From Fen-1308 sp035319185 (GTDB lineage: Bacteria > Nitrospirota > Thermodesulfovibrionia > Thermodesulfovibrionales > Dissulfurispiraceae), in assembly GCA_035319185.1 (NCBI GenBank), contig DATHDF010000074.1, forward strand, positions 1 to 64,000: 64,000 nt of DNA, in the 5' to 3' direction. Shown here in pieces: positions 1 to 8,860 of this stretch. A program made the position numbers and the translations under genes. The notes beneath the pieces were generated by a model that had not been told where the DNA came from, made no database searches, and saw only the letters and a program-made list of their open reading frames with translations. How positions within the stretch are numbered: the stretch's first letter is position 1; each line of letters opens with the position of its first letter.

Positions 1-96
1 TCGGTTTTGCCGAAATTGTCCGAAGGCTCTCTTGTCGCTGATGTCATTGCCAACATCGGAACCATCGATATCGTCTTAGGTGAATGCGACAGATAA
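1..96 (+). CDS. nuoD: NADH-quinone oxidoreductase subunit D, C-terminal end (partial)
   Basis: Frame 1 is open from the window edge and ends with TAA at 94-96. The last residues (ADVIANIGTIDIVLGECDR) match the conserved C-terminus of the 49-kDa NuoD subunit, which normally ends in a GSLDxVxGExDR-like string. NuoD sits in the peripheral arm of complex I and helps form the quinone site. It is followed after 17 bases by nuoH, so the usual nuoEFG genes are not between them. Only 31 residues are visible, so the call rests on this tail plus the operon context. Confidence 0.85.
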   Translation, partial: SVLPKLSEGSLVADVIANIGTIDIVLGECDR

Positions 97-113
97 TCTA
101 AAGGTGGATATGA

Positions 114-1157
114 ATGGATACTAGCTCATTCTACGGAATTATGGATGCCGGGACTGCTGATTTTCTTCTGCGGATGGTCCTGATGCTGATCAAAATTGCC
201 GTGGTGATCGTCGTAGCCATGCTGCATGTCGCATACTCGACTTGGTTCGAAAGAAAGATAATCGGCCATATGCAGATTCGACTTGGCCCGATGCGGGTCG
301 GTCCGCATGGCCTGCTGCAGCCCTTTGCTGATTTCATCAAGCTTTTCTTCAAGGAAGATATCATACCGAGCGCAGGTGATCGCCTGGTTTTTCAGGCCGC
401 ACCTATGATCGCGCTTTTCGCTACAGTCAGCGCACTCGCTGTGATTCCCTTTTTTGACGATTTTGTTATTGCTAATGTAAATGTCGGCCTGCTCTACCTT
501 TTCGCAATGTCGTCTCTAAGCGCTTACGGCATCATACTGGCCGGCTGGTCTTCCAATTCCAAGTACGCATTCCTGGGCGGCCTGAGATCGTCGGCCCAGG
601 TCATAAGTTATGAAATAGCGCTGGCCTTGAGTTTGGTCGGTGTAATGATGCTGTCAGGCTCTCTTAATCTTGTCGAGATAGTCGAGGCCCAGCAGAAACA
701 TTGGTACGGGATGTTCGCCGTTATACAATTCCCGGCATACATCCTGTTTTTGATATGCGCCTTTGCAGAGACCAACAGGACGCCTTTCGACCTGCCAGAG
801 GCCGAAAGTGAGCTCGTTGCAGGATATTTCGTCGAATACAGCGGCATGAGATTCGCCCTCTTCTTCCTGGGCGAATATATCGCTATGATAATCATGTCAT
901 GCATAGCGGTCACATGTTTTCTGGGCGGCTGGACGCTGCCTCCTATAGTGATACAGGCCCTGCCTTTCTTAGCACTCGTCCCGGGGATAGTTTGGTTCCT
1001 CCTCAAGGTATACTGCCATCTTTTCCTGTATTACTGGATACGCGCGACTGTGCCAAGGTTCAGATATGACCATCTGATGAGTCTGGGCTGGAAGATACTG
1101 ATCCCGATCTCCTTGGCAAATATAGTAATAACGTCAATAGCTAAATATGCATTTTAG
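114..1157 (+). CDS. nuoH: NADH-quinone oxidoreductase subunit H
   Basis: 347 residues with about eight hydrophobic segments. NuoH/ND1 anchors the peripheral arm of complex I and forms much of the quinone tunnel. Family signatures are clear: YSTWFERKIIGHMQIRLGP near residue 42-60, PFADFIKLFFKED near 70, and ETNRTPFDLPEAESELVAGY near 219-238. Length is normal. The ATG at 114 follows an AAAGGTGG ribosome site. It lies 17 bases after nuoD and 11 bases before nuoI in one transcription unit. Confidence 0.97.
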   Translation: MDTSSFYGIMDAGTADFLLRMVLMLIKIAVVIVVAMLHVAYSTWFERKIIGHMQIRLGPMRVGPHGLLQPFADFIKLFFKEDIIPSAGDRLVFQAAPMIALFATVSALAVIPFFDDFVIANVNVGLLYLFAMSSLSAYGIILAGWSSNSKYAFLGGLRSSAQVISYEIALALSLVGVMMLSGSLNLVEIVEAQQKHWYGMFAVIQFPAYILFLICAFAETNRTPFDLPEAESELVAGYFVEYSGMRFALFFLGEYIAMIIMSCIAVTCFLGGWTLPPIVIQALPFLALVPGIVWFLLKVYCHLFLYYWIRATVPRFRYDHLMSLGWKILIPISLANIVITSIAKYAF

Positions 1158-1168
1158 AGGACCAAACG

Positions 1169-1840
1169 TTGACTATTAAGAAGTTCATAAATACTGTCCT
1201 CTTTGTGGAGATACTCAAGGGGATGGCACTTACCTTCAAGATGATGCTATCAAAGCCTGTTACCATCCAGTACCCGGATGAGAAGAGGAAGATCTACCCC
1301 GGCTTCAGGGGAAAACATGCTTTTGTCAGGGACCCCAAGACCGGCAGGCAGAAATGCATCATGTGCATGAAGTGCGTAAATATCTGCCCGTCCCAGTGCA
1401 TTTCACTGAAGAAAGGCAGGGACGAGAATAACAAGCCTTTTCTGGAACAGTACGATATCGAAGCATTGCGATGCATTTATTGCGGGTACTGCGTTGAGGT
1501 ATGCCCCGTCTGCGCGTTAGTCCTGACCGAATCCTATGAATATTGCGCATATACGAAAGAAGAGATCTATTTTGACAAGAACAAGCTGCTGACGAACTGG
1601 GACGATTACGTCGCCACCCTCAGCGGAGACGTATACTGGAACAAGTTCTGGCGTCCGGATGGAGTCGATATATCCAAGATGCCTAAATCAAAGCGTGAAC
1701 AGGGACCTGTCCCGATCAGGCCGATCGCCGTACAGCCAGCGCCTACGCCCGAAAAACCGCCAGTTGCTGCAGCCGAAAAGGCCGCTGATCCCGCTGTTAA
1801 GGCTGAAGAAAAAACAGAAGCGAAGAAGGAGGGCGAATAG
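1169..1840 (+). CDS. nuoI: NADH-quinone oxidoreductase subunit I (two 4Fe-4S clusters)
   Basis: Ferredoxin-like subunit carrying electrons to the quinone-proximal cluster of complex I. Two full CxxCxxCxxxC motifs are present: C63/C66/C69/C73 and C102/C105/C108/C112. The start is TTG at 1169, preceded by AGAGG at 1156-1160. After the conserved core (to about residue 170) there is a roughly 50-residue tail rich in Pro, Ala, Lys and Glu, which typical NuoI proteins lack. The stop overlaps the GTG of nuoJ by one base. Confidence 0.97.
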   Translation: MTIKKFINTVLFVEILKGMALTFKMMLSKPVTIQYPDEKRKIYPGFRGKHAFVRDPKTGRQKCIMCMKCVNICPSQCISLKKGRDENNKPFLEQYDIEALRCIYCGYCVEVCPVCALVLTESYEYCAYTKEEIYFDKNKLLTNWDDYVATLSGDVYWNKFWRPDGVDISKMPKSKREQGPVPIRPIAVQPAPTPEKPPVAAAEKAADPAVKAEEKTEAKKEGE

Positions 1841-2346
1841 TGCTGCCGGTGATTTTTTTCATATATTTCGCCATCGCAACGACCACTCTGTCGATCCTTG
1901 TGATAACGAGAAAGAACCCCATTCACAGCGTCCTCTTCATGCTGGCGCTCTTCTTCCATATTGCAGCGCTTTACCTCTTTCTTAATGCCGAATTCCTAGC
2001 AGCTGTTCAGGTAATCCTGTATGCCGGTGCTATTCTCGTCCTATTTCTGTTCGTCATAACTATGCTAAACCTTAAGATGGAAGTATTTACCGAGCCGTTC
2101 ATTGGCGAATGGCCTCTCAGCGTTTCGATCGGGGTATCCATACTACTCCTTATCTTTCTTTCAATCAGGGATTTTCTGAAAGGCCCGCTTGGACCTTACA
2201 CCATAGATGTAATCCAACAAGAGACCAATACAAAGATTGTTGGCAAGGTTTTATACACCGAATATCTCTTTCCTTTTGAGATAGCTTCGATCATTCTCTT
2301 GATTGCTATTGTGGGGGCAATGGTGCTCGCCAAAAAGAAGAATTAG
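1840..2346 (+). CDS. nuoJ: NADH-quinone oxidoreductase subunit J
   Basis: 168 residues with five predicted membrane helices, matching NuoJ/ND6 in length and pattern. The conserved stretch NAEFLAAVQVILYAGAILVLFLFV contains the third helix with its pi-bulge region, typical of this subunit. It starts with GTG sharing one base with the nuoI stop, implying coupled translation. It belongs to the membrane arm and couples quinone reduction to proton transfer. Confidence 0.95.
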   Translation: MLPVIFFIYFAIATTTLSILVITRKNPIHSVLFMLALFFHIAALYLFLNAEFLAAVQVILYAGAILVLFLFVITMLNLKMEVFTEPFIGEWPLSVSIGVSILLLIFLSIRDFLKGPLGPYTIDVIQQETNTKIVGKVLYTEYLFPFEIASIILLIAIVGAMVLAKKKN

Positions 2347-2359
2347 GGGTGGTTGACAG

Positions 2360-2662
2360 ATGGTTCCTCTGGAATGGTATATAGGGCTTAGCACGATAAT
2401 CTTCATGGTCGGCGTCGTGGGGTTCATGATCAGGAGAAACCTCATTATAATGCTGGTCTGCGTGGAACTCATGCTTAACGCAGTAAATATCAGTCTGGTG
2501 GCGTTCAGCCACTATCTGCAGGACCTTCGGGGCCAGGTATTCGTCTTCTTCATCATAACGGTAGCGGCTGCAGAGGCAGCTATCGGCCTTGCCATTCTCG
2601 TTACGCTGGTAAGAAACAAGGGCGCTGTGCATACGGACGAAATCACAGACATGAAAGGATAA
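2360..2662 (+). CDS. nuoK: NADH-quinone oxidoreductase subunit K
   Basis: 100 residues, three membrane helices, as expected for NuoK/ND4L. The membrane glutamates used in proton relay are visible in CVELMLNAVNISLVAF (about residue 34-49) and in AAAEAAIGLAILV (about 70-82). ATG at 2360 follows GGGGTGG. It lies between nuoJ and nuoL as in standard nuo operons. Confidence 0.96.
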   Translation: MVPLEWYIGLSTIIFMVGVVGFMIRRNLIIMLVCVELMLNAVNISLVAFSHYLQDLRGQVFVFFIITVAAAEAAIGLAILVTLVRNKGAVHTDEITDMKG

Positions 2663-2672
2663 GGCCCGGCAA

Positions 2673-4598
2673 ATGGACAAATATACGCTGATACCTATAC
2701 TTCCCTTAGCCGCGTTCGTTATAAATATCCTCGTAGGCAAGCAGCTTTTCAAGGAACGCGCCCACTGGGTTTCCACCCTTGCCGTCTTCGGATCGTTTCT
2801 GATAGCGGTAATAACCTTCTTTGAGGTTGTCAATGGTAAAAATCTTAACTATGACGCATATACATGGGTGCTCTCGGGGTCGTTTAAGGTCAGCATCGGC
2901 TTTCTTATAGACCCGCTTACAGCCATTATGCTGATCGTCGTTACGACCGTGAGTCTGCTCGTTCATATCTATTCATCCGGTTATATGCACGGCGATCCGG
3001 GCTACTACAGATTTTTTTCGTATCTGAGCCTTTTTACGTTCTCAATGCTCATGCTCGTCATGGGCAACAATCTGCTTCAGCTCTATTTCGGATGGGAGGC
3101 AGTCGGCCTCTGCTCGTATTTCCTGATCGGCTTCTGGTATGAAAAAAAGAGCGCCGCAGATGCAGGGAAAAAGGCGTTTATAGTGAATCGATTCGGCGAC
3201 TTCGGTTTCGGACTCGGCGTGATAATGATTTTTCTTTTTCTCGGCTCCATCCAGTACTCCGACATATTCGCCAAGGTAGGCTCGCTGCAGGGACAGACCA
3301 TCAGCCTGCTGGGATATGACGTCGACCTGATAACGCTTATAGCCCTTCTACTATTCTGCGGGGCTGTCGGCAAATCTGCACAGCTCCCCCTGCATGTCTG
3401 GCTTCCGGATGCCATGGAAGGCCCGACGCCTGTCAGCGCGCTGATACATGCCGCCACAATGGTAACGGCGGGCGTATTTATGGTTGCTCGCTTCAGCCCC
3501 CTCTTCAATCTATCATCGACTGCAATGGCGGTTGTCGCAATAACGGGGGCATTGACAAGCCTGTTTGCAGCAACTATTGCGCTGGTCCAAAACGACATAA
3601 AGAGGATCATAGCCTACTCGACATGCAGCCAGCTGGGATACATGTTTCTGGCATGCGGAGTGGGGGCTTACGGTGCCGGAATTTTTCACCTTTACACTCA
3701 CGCATTCTTCAAGGCCCTTCTGTTCCTGGGCGCCGGCAGTGTAATGCACGCTATGTCCGGCGAACTCGACATACAGAAGATGGGCGGCCTTAGAAAGCAT
3801 ATGCCGATCACTTTCTGGACCTTCTTTTTTGCTTCACTCAGCATCGCCGGAATCCCGGGGCTCGCCGGATTCTTCAGCAAAGACGAAATCCTCTGGCTGG
3901 CATACAATGGCGGACCCATCGGAAAAACGGTATGGATCATCGGCACCATTGTTGCCGGCCTTACCGCATTCTACAGCTTCAGAATAATATGGCTTGCCTT
4001 CTTCGGGTCGTTCAGAGGCGGTCATGAACTGGAACATCACCTGCATGAATCTCCATCTTCAATGACCGTGCCGCTTATCATATTGGGCGCCGGAGCGATA
4101 TCCGCAGGCTGGATTGGAATATCGCCGCTGCTGGGCGGAAACAACTGGATCGCTCATTTTTTTGAGCCTGTTCTCGGCCATCCTCACGTGCATGGATCTC
4201 ACTCCAAGGAATGGCTGGTAATGGGTATATCTGTAACCGTTGCCGGAGTCGGCATCCTTACGTCGATGCTCTTTTATCTCTGGATGCCCGGCATTCCGCA
4301 AAGTCTCTCCGTCAAGTTCGGAGCAATACATAAGGTGTTGTGGAACAAATATTATGTCGACGAGCTTTATGATTTCATCATAGTGAGACCGGTTAAGTGG
4401 GCCGCGGTCAACATTCTGGTGGCGGTCACGGACGGCAAAATAATCGAAGGCATAGTCAATGGCATACCGAGCAGGATCGCGGCCTTCGGAGAGCATATCA
4501 GGAAGGTTCAGAGCGGAAACCTGCAGCACTATGCGATAGGCATGTGCGTGGGCTTTTTCGCCATCCTTACCCTGATTATGATTATATTCACAAAATAG
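2673..4598 (+). CDS. nuoL: NADH-quinone oxidoreductase subunit L
   Basis: 641 residues, the distal antiporter-like proton-pumping subunit with its long lateral helix at the C-terminus. Recognisable motifs: WEAVGLCSYFLIGFW near 140, LPLHVWLPDAMEGPTPVSALIHAATMV near 235-262 and HAFFKALLFLGAGSVMHAM near 348-366. The C-terminal region (VLWNKYYVDELYD) is typical of NuoL. Length is usual. It starts 11 bases after nuoK. A 42-base gap with AGGAGGGA precedes nuoM. Confidence 0.97.
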   Translation: MDKYTLIPILPLAAFVINILVGKQLFKERAHWVSTLAVFGSFLIAVITFFEVVNGKNLNYDAYTWVLSGSFKVSIGFLIDPLTAIMLIVVTTVSLLVHIYSSGYMHGDPGYYRFFSYLSLFTFSMLMLVMGNNLLQLYFGWEAVGLCSYFLIGFWYEKKSAADAGKKAFIVNRFGDFGFGLGVIMIFLFLGSIQYSDIFAKVGSLQGQTISLLGYDVDLITLIALLLFCGAVGKSAQLPLHVWLPDAMEGPTPVSALIHAATMVTAGVFMVARFSPLFNLSSTAMAVVAITGALTSLFAATIALVQNDIKRIIAYSTCSQLGYMFLACGVGAYGAGIFHLYTHAFFKALLFLGAGSVMHAMSGELDIQKMGGLRKHMPITFWTFFFASLSIAGIPGLAGFFSKDEILWLAYNGGPIGKTVWIIGTIVAGLTAFYSFRIIWLAFFGSFRGGHELEHHLHESPSSMTVPLIILGAGAISAGWIGISPLLGGNNWIAHFFEPVLGHPHVHGSHSKEWLVMGISVTVAGVGILTSMLFYLWMPGIPQSLSVKFGAIHKVLWNKYYVDELYDFIIVRPVKWAAVNILVAVTDGKIIEGIVNGIPSRIAAFGEHIRKVQSGNLQHYAIGMCVGFFAILTLIMIIFTK

Positions 4599-4640
4599 GT
4601 TTCCGGTTCGGCAAATGCGAGGTTTAACAGGAGGGATTGC

Positions 4641-6281
4641 ATGGGGCACGATAGTCACCCCGTAAATACTGAGACGCCTAAATCAAACTATCCCATGCTG
4701 AGGACAGTCGCTATGGTTCTGATGTTCGCGCTGCTGGTTTTTTTCGGCGCCGAACTCACCAAAGACCTCCCATATCCCATTCTGTCTACCCTGATATTTT
4801 TCCCCATCCTTGGTGCCGTTCTCGTCCTTTTGACCAGCCGAGCCCGTGCGACGCAGATCAAATGGACGGCGCTGATCGTAAGTCTTGTAACTTTCCTGCT
4901 GGCGCTTCCGCTATTTACAAATTTCAATAAGGGCACCGCGGCAATGCAGTTCGTTGAACGATCTGCCTGGATCAGGAGCTGGTCGATCGAATACTTTATA
5001 GGGGTCGACGGCATAAGCGTCCTGTTCGTCCTGCTGTCGGCGCTGCTTACCATCCTATGCGTAAGCGTATCATGGACCAGCATTACGGACAAAACAAAGG
5101 AGTTTTATGCATCGCTTCTTCTTATTGAAGGCTCAATGATCGGCGTCTTCTGCAGTCTCGACATGTTCCTGTTCTATATATTCTGGGAGGCCATGCTAAT
5201 CCCGATGTATCTTCTGATCGGCGTCTGGGGCGGACCTAACAGGGTATACGCTGCTATCAAGTTCTTTCTCTTCACACTCGTTGGGAGCGTCCTTATGCTT
5301 GTCGGTGTAATCGTACTTTATTTCCAGACCGACAGGTCGTTCGACATGCTCCGCATGATGAATACCAATTATCCCTTTGACCTGCAGATAATACTGTTCT
5401 GGGCATTCTTTGCGGCATTTGCAGTCAAAGTCCCGATGTTTCCCGTCCATACATGGCTTCCGGATGCTCACACAGAAGCCCCGACGGCAGGCAGCGTCAT
5501 CCTTGCAGGCATTCTGATCAAGATGGGAGCTTACGGTTTTCTGAGGTTCAACATGCCGATGCTTCCCGATGCATCAAAAGCCCTTGCCCCGGCAATGATG
5601 GTGCTGTCCGTGATCGCTATCATCTATGGCGCGGTTATCTGTTTGGGACAGACAGATCTGAAGCGCCTGATCGCATACAGTTCTGTCAGCCACATGGGTT
5701 TTGTAACGCTCGGTCTTTTCGCATTCAACATGCAAGGACTGCAGGGCGGCATTCTGCAGATGCTGAACCATGGGATAGTAACCGGAGCGCTCTTCCTTCT
5801 GGTGGGTATAGTTTATGAACGAACTCATACGAGACGCATATCGGATTACGGAGGGGCCGCAAATGTCCTGCCCGTTTATTCAGCCCTATTCATGATCTTT
5901 ACGCTTGCGGCAATCGGCCTGCCTGGAACCAATGGATTCATAGGCGAATTCCTTATACTGGTTGGTGGATTTACGGCATCAAAGACGCTCGGAGTATTGG
6001 CGGCCACAGGCGTGATAATCGGGGCCGCATATATGCTCTGGCTTTATCAGAATGTCTTTTTTGTCGAGACCAATCCAGTTCTTTTAGGCCACGGATTCAA
6101 AGACCTGGGGATGAGAGAGATGATGACCTTGATACCGCTAGTTATTCTTGTCTTTTGGATAGGCGTGTATCCCAATACATTTCTGAGCTTCATGGACGCG
6201 TCTGTGCAGGGACTTCTGGACAGGATCAACAGCGCGGGGCAGGCGAATGTTGCCGCGCAGATTGTTGAGGTGGTAAAATGA
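4641..6281 (+). CDS. nuoM: NADH-quinone oxidoreductase subunit M
   Basis: 546 residues, antiporter-like membrane subunit (ND4). Motifs include FWEAMLIPMYLLIGVWGG near 173-190, FPVHTWLPDAHTEAPTAGS near 266-284 and LKRLIAYSSVSHMGFVTLG near 337-355. The N-terminus is slightly extended by a polar 20-residue segment before the first helix. ATG at 4641 follows AGGAGGG. Its end overlaps the nuoN start by four bases (ATGA). Confidence 0.97.
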   Translation: MGHDSHPVNTETPKSNYPMLRTVAMVLMFALLVFFGAELTKDLPYPILSTLIFFPILGAVLVLLTSRARATQIKWTALIVSLVTFLLALPLFTNFNKGTAAMQFVERSAWIRSWSIEYFIGVDGISVLFVLLSALLTILCVSVSWTSITDKTKEFYASLLLIEGSMIGVFCSLDMFLFYIFWEAMLIPMYLLIGVWGGPNRVYAAIKFFLFTLVGSVLMLVGVIVLYFQTDRSFDMLRMMNTNYPFDLQIILFWAFFAAFAVKVPMFPVHTWLPDAHTEAPTAGSVILAGILIKMGAYGFLRFNMPMLPDASKALAPAMMVLSVIAIIYGAVICLGQTDLKRLIAYSSVSHMGFVTLGLFAFNMQGLQGGILQMLNHGIVTGALFLLVGIVYERTHTRRISDYGGAANVLPVYSALFMIFTLAAIGLPGTNGFIGEFLILVGGFTASKTLGVLAATGVIIGAAYMLWLYQNVFFVETNPVLLGHGFKDLGMREMMTLIPLVILVFWIGVYPNTFLSFMDASVQGLLDRINSAGQANVAAQIVEVVK

Positions 6282-7660
6282 ACGTCCCCTTCCCCGACCT
6301 GACGCCGGTCATTCCAGAGATTATCATGGCCATTGTCGGAAGCTTGGTGCTGCTGGCCGAACTGGTATTTACCAACAAAAAGCCTCTCGGTTATGCAGGC
6401 ATTGTTGCCTCGGCAATCGTCATCTATCTTTTACCGCTGTGCAAGGGAGAGGCCTTCGGCGGCATGTTTATCAGCGACGATTTCAGCGTCTATTTCAAGA
6501 TGATCTTCCTGATTAGTCTGATACTGACCATCCTGATTTCGCTGAAGTACCTTCAGATCGAACAGGCCGACTTCGGCGAATATTACAGCCTGCTGCTCTT
6601 CTCAACTACGGGCATGATGATAATGGCGTCGGCAAGGGATTTCATCATGGTATTCCTGGGCATAGAACTTATGTCCCTGAGCCTCTACATTCTTTGTGGA
6701 GTCAAGAAACACGACCCCCGTTCATCCGAGGCGGCCATGAAGTACTTCCTGCTAGGCGCTTTTTCTTCTGCGCTGCTTCTCTATGGCATTTCTATGGTTT
6801 ACGGCCTTACGACAACAACGGATATTTACGGCATCGCGTCATATCTGAGGCAGACACCTCCCACGCTGCCGCTGATGCTCAGCATGATACTGATTATCGT
6901 CGCATTTTCATTCAAGATATCGGCTGTACCGTTTCATATGTGGGCACCGGACGTCTATGAAGGCGCTCCTACCTCCATAACCGCGTTCATGTCCACAGCA
7001 CCCAAAGCGGCCGCATTTGCCGTCCTGGGAAGAATCTTCTTCACTGCGTTTCAAACATTTGAACCATACTGGACCGTAATTCTTGCGGTCATCTCAGTGC
7101 TGACCATGGCTGTGGGAACTGTAATGGCCATAGTCCAGACCAACATAAAAAGGATGCTTGCCTTCTCTTCGATCGCGCATGCCGGATATATCCTGATGGC
7201 CCTGATCGCCGGCACCAACGAAGCTATGAATGCCATGAAGGTATATCTTCTTATCTATACGTTCATGAACCTTGGAGCTTTCGGGATTGTGATACTGCTT
7301 GAAAAAGGAGAGAATATTTCCGACTATAACGGCCTTTCCAAAAGCCATCCGTTTACGGCAGCCCTCATGCTCGTATTCATGTTCTCGCTTGCGGGCATTC
7401 CGCCAACCGCAGGATTCATCGGTAAATTCTATATATTCATGGCAGCGGTCAACGCAGGCTATACATGGCTTGTAATAATTGCAGTATTGTTCAGCGCCAT
7501 TTCAGCATTTTTCTATCTAAGGATCATAATGAACATGTATATGAAGCCGATGAGCGAGACAGTCGGTGTAATGCCGTCGTTTGGCCTTGCGGCGGCCCTT
7601 TTCATCAGTGCGGTCATGATGCTTGCAATCGGACTGATACCCTCGGTTATCCTGTATTAA
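6278..7660 (+). CDS. nuoN: NADH-quinone oxidoreductase subunit N
   Basis: 460 residues, third antiporter-like subunit (ND2), last gene of the nuo run. Seen are FLGIELMSLSLYILCG near 128-143, VPFHMWAPDVYEGAPTSITAFM near 216-237 and NIKRMLAFSSIAHAGYILM near 289-307. Start ATG overlaps the nuoM stop. The next gene is on the opposite strand, so the operon ends here; no convincing T-rich terminator is visible in the 55-base gap. Confidence 0.97.
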   Translation: MNVPFPDLTPVIPEIIMAIVGSLVLLAELVFTNKKPLGYAGIVASAIVIYLLPLCKGEAFGGMFISDDFSVYFKMIFLISLILTILISLKYLQIEQADFGEYYSLLLFSTTGMMIMASARDFIMVFLGIELMSLSLYILCGVKKHDPRSSEAAMKYFLLGAFSSALLLYGISMVYGLTTTTDIYGIASYLRQTPPTLPLMLSMILIIVAFSFKISAVPFHMWAPDVYEGAPTSITAFMSTAPKAAAFAVLGRIFFTAFQTFEPYWTVILAVISVLTMAVGTVMAIVQTNIKRMLAFSSIAHAGYILMALIAGTNEAMNAMKVYLLIYTFMNLGAFGIVILLEKGENISDYNGLSKSHPFTAALMLVFMFSLAGIPPTAGFIGKFYIFMAAVNAGYTWLVIIAVLFSAISAFFYLRIIMNMYMKPMSETVGVMPSFGLAAALFISAVMMLAIGLIPSVILY

Positions 7661-7715
7661 TAAAACCACGGGGTTGTCCAAATTCGACACGCAAAGTCCG
7701 AAGGATACGGCTGGA

Positions 7716-8165
7716 TCACTTAGCCGTCTTGCTCCTTACCGTCAACACCGGACACGCCGAGTTTCTGACCACTTTTTCGGCAGTGCTTCCGAAGATTACC
7801 CGGTCTATTCCGTGGCGCCCATGGGTGCCTATGACGATAATATCTATGCCGTTGTCGGCTGCGAATTTCAGGATCTCTTCATAAGGCACTCCCCTGATAA
7901 CTTTGCATTCCACATCCGTAAGCCCGCGCCTTAGTTCTCCTCCAAATTTTTCGAGCTCCTTCACAGCTCCCTTTTCCATCTCGTCGTAGAGGGCATCAAG
8001 CGAAACGTGAGGGACATGCAGACCGGTAGCCATGCCCATGTCATAGATTACATGCAGAAGGTAGAGTTTGGCACCGTAGGATTTAGCAAGATCAACAGCG
8101 TTCGGCAGCGCAGCCAGGGCCCCTTCGGAGAAGTCTGTCGGGAAAAGGATCTTCTTAATCTTCAT
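7716..8165 (-). CDS. universal stress protein (UspA family)
   Basis: 149 residues starting MKIKKILFPTDFSEGA, the classic Usp N-terminus. The C-terminal ATP-binding motif G-x2-G-x9-G-S is intact (GTHG ... FGST), so this is the nucleotide-binding class. The frame is open further upstream, but the ATG at 8163-8165 is favoured by an AAGGGGGAACC ribosome site and by family alignment. Such proteins aid stress survival; the substrate is unknown. It converges with nuoN and diverges from the 6S RNA gene. Confidence 0.93.
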   Translation of the reverse strand: MKIKKILFPTDFSEGALAALPNAVDLAKSYGAKLYLLHVIYDMGMATGLHVPHVSLDALYDEMEKGAVKELEKFGGELRRGLTDVECKVIRGVPYEEILKFAADNGIDIIVIGTHGRHGIDRVIFGSTAEKVVRNSACPVLTVRSKTAK

Positions 8166-8249
8166 ATTGGTTCCCCCTTGTTTTTTAGCCTCATTATACA
8201 CGATTTGTTTTTTCGAACCAAGAAGGAATTGCCCCTCCGCATAATATAG

Positions 8250-8279
8250 TTGCCTACATAGCACATATTTTGGTATAAA
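8250..8279 (+). promoter_or_regulatory. probable sigma-70 promoter for 6S RNA
   Basis: TTGCCT at 8250-8255 and TATAAA at 8274-8279 are separated by 18 bases. They predict transcription start near 8286-8288, exactly at the 5' side of the 6S RNA fold. Confidence 0.55.
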
Positions 8280-8286
8280 TAATATA

Positions 8287-8468
8287 GATAGCTTGCCTGC
8301 CCTGCACGTGATTAAGTGAAAAAGTTGATCCCGGCAAGTTAGATCTTTTGGGAGCGAGCGTTAGGTATTCGGTGTGCATGTCTCCCCATGCGGAGAAAGC
8401 CTAAGATACCTTCGAAGCACCCACTATTAAACACGGGGATCTAATTTTTTGCTACACGGCAGGGTGGG
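8287..8468 (+). ncRNA. ssrS: 6S RNA (RNA polymerase-binding RNA)
   Basis: About 180 bases with a long rod-like fold. The closing stem includes 8339-8345 (TTAGATC) pairing with 8438-8444 (GATCTAA), and CCCTGC near 8300 pairing with GCAGGG near 8459. The apical part GGTGTGCATG, hairpin TCTCC-loop-GGAGA, then AAGCCTAAGATA at 8371-8406 lines up with the E. coli 6S segment GGTGAGCATG, CTCGG-loop-CCGAG, AAGCCTTAAAA. A promoter sits just upstream and no protein-coding frame fits. 6S RNA mimics an open promoter and binds sigma-70 holoenzyme. Position immediately before rny is, as I recall, also seen in Deltaproteobacteria. Not checked with a covariance model. Confidence 0.72.
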
Positions 8469-8470
8469 TT

Positions 8471-8860
8471 AACTAAGCCGTACTGACAGACAATCTGTCT
8501 TGAATATAGATGCTGAAGATGCGTAAGCAACCGGTTGATAGGCGAAAGTCGCAAAGTATATACAGGAGCAGGGCAATGAAAATGAGCCTTATAAATAAAG
8601 ATAAACCTGTGAGTGCGGGAACGTGCAATGATTATTTTACGATGCCCGCTTCGCCCCTGTTTCTTCGAGACCTTCGGAATCTTTACTTCTGAAGTCCTTC
8701 GCTATCAGCCCTTTCTCGCATCGCCGAGTTTCACGGCGCAGTTGTTTTTTCAACAGTAAGAGAGGGGCGCTTTGATAGCTATCCTGCACATTGTAGTGCC
8801 AGCTATAAATGCTATCCGTTTTATCCCCTCTTTTCATTACCATAGAGGAGGATTCTAAAC
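8471..8860 (+). other. non-coding stretch before rny
   Basis: No credible gene was found in these roughly 390 bases; the short frames on both strands have no start signal or recognisable protein. Small hairpins are possible, for example GCGGG near 8617 with CCCGC near 8646. The final bases hold the rny ribosome site GAGGAGG. It may be a long 5' leader of rny or spacer after the 6S gene. Confidence 0.4.

Noticed and set aside
7700..7740. Hairpin ACGGCT/AGCCGT near the convergent nuoN and usp ends as a terminator
   Set aside because: Short stem, no clear T run on either strand, and it lies within the end of the usp coding region.
8520..8640. Sequence GCGAAAGTCGCAAAG resembling part of a GEMM (cyclic dinucleotide) riboswitch upstream of rny
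   Set aside because: The stem lengths around the GAAA loop are unequal and the second conserved helix is not found; a few shared words only.
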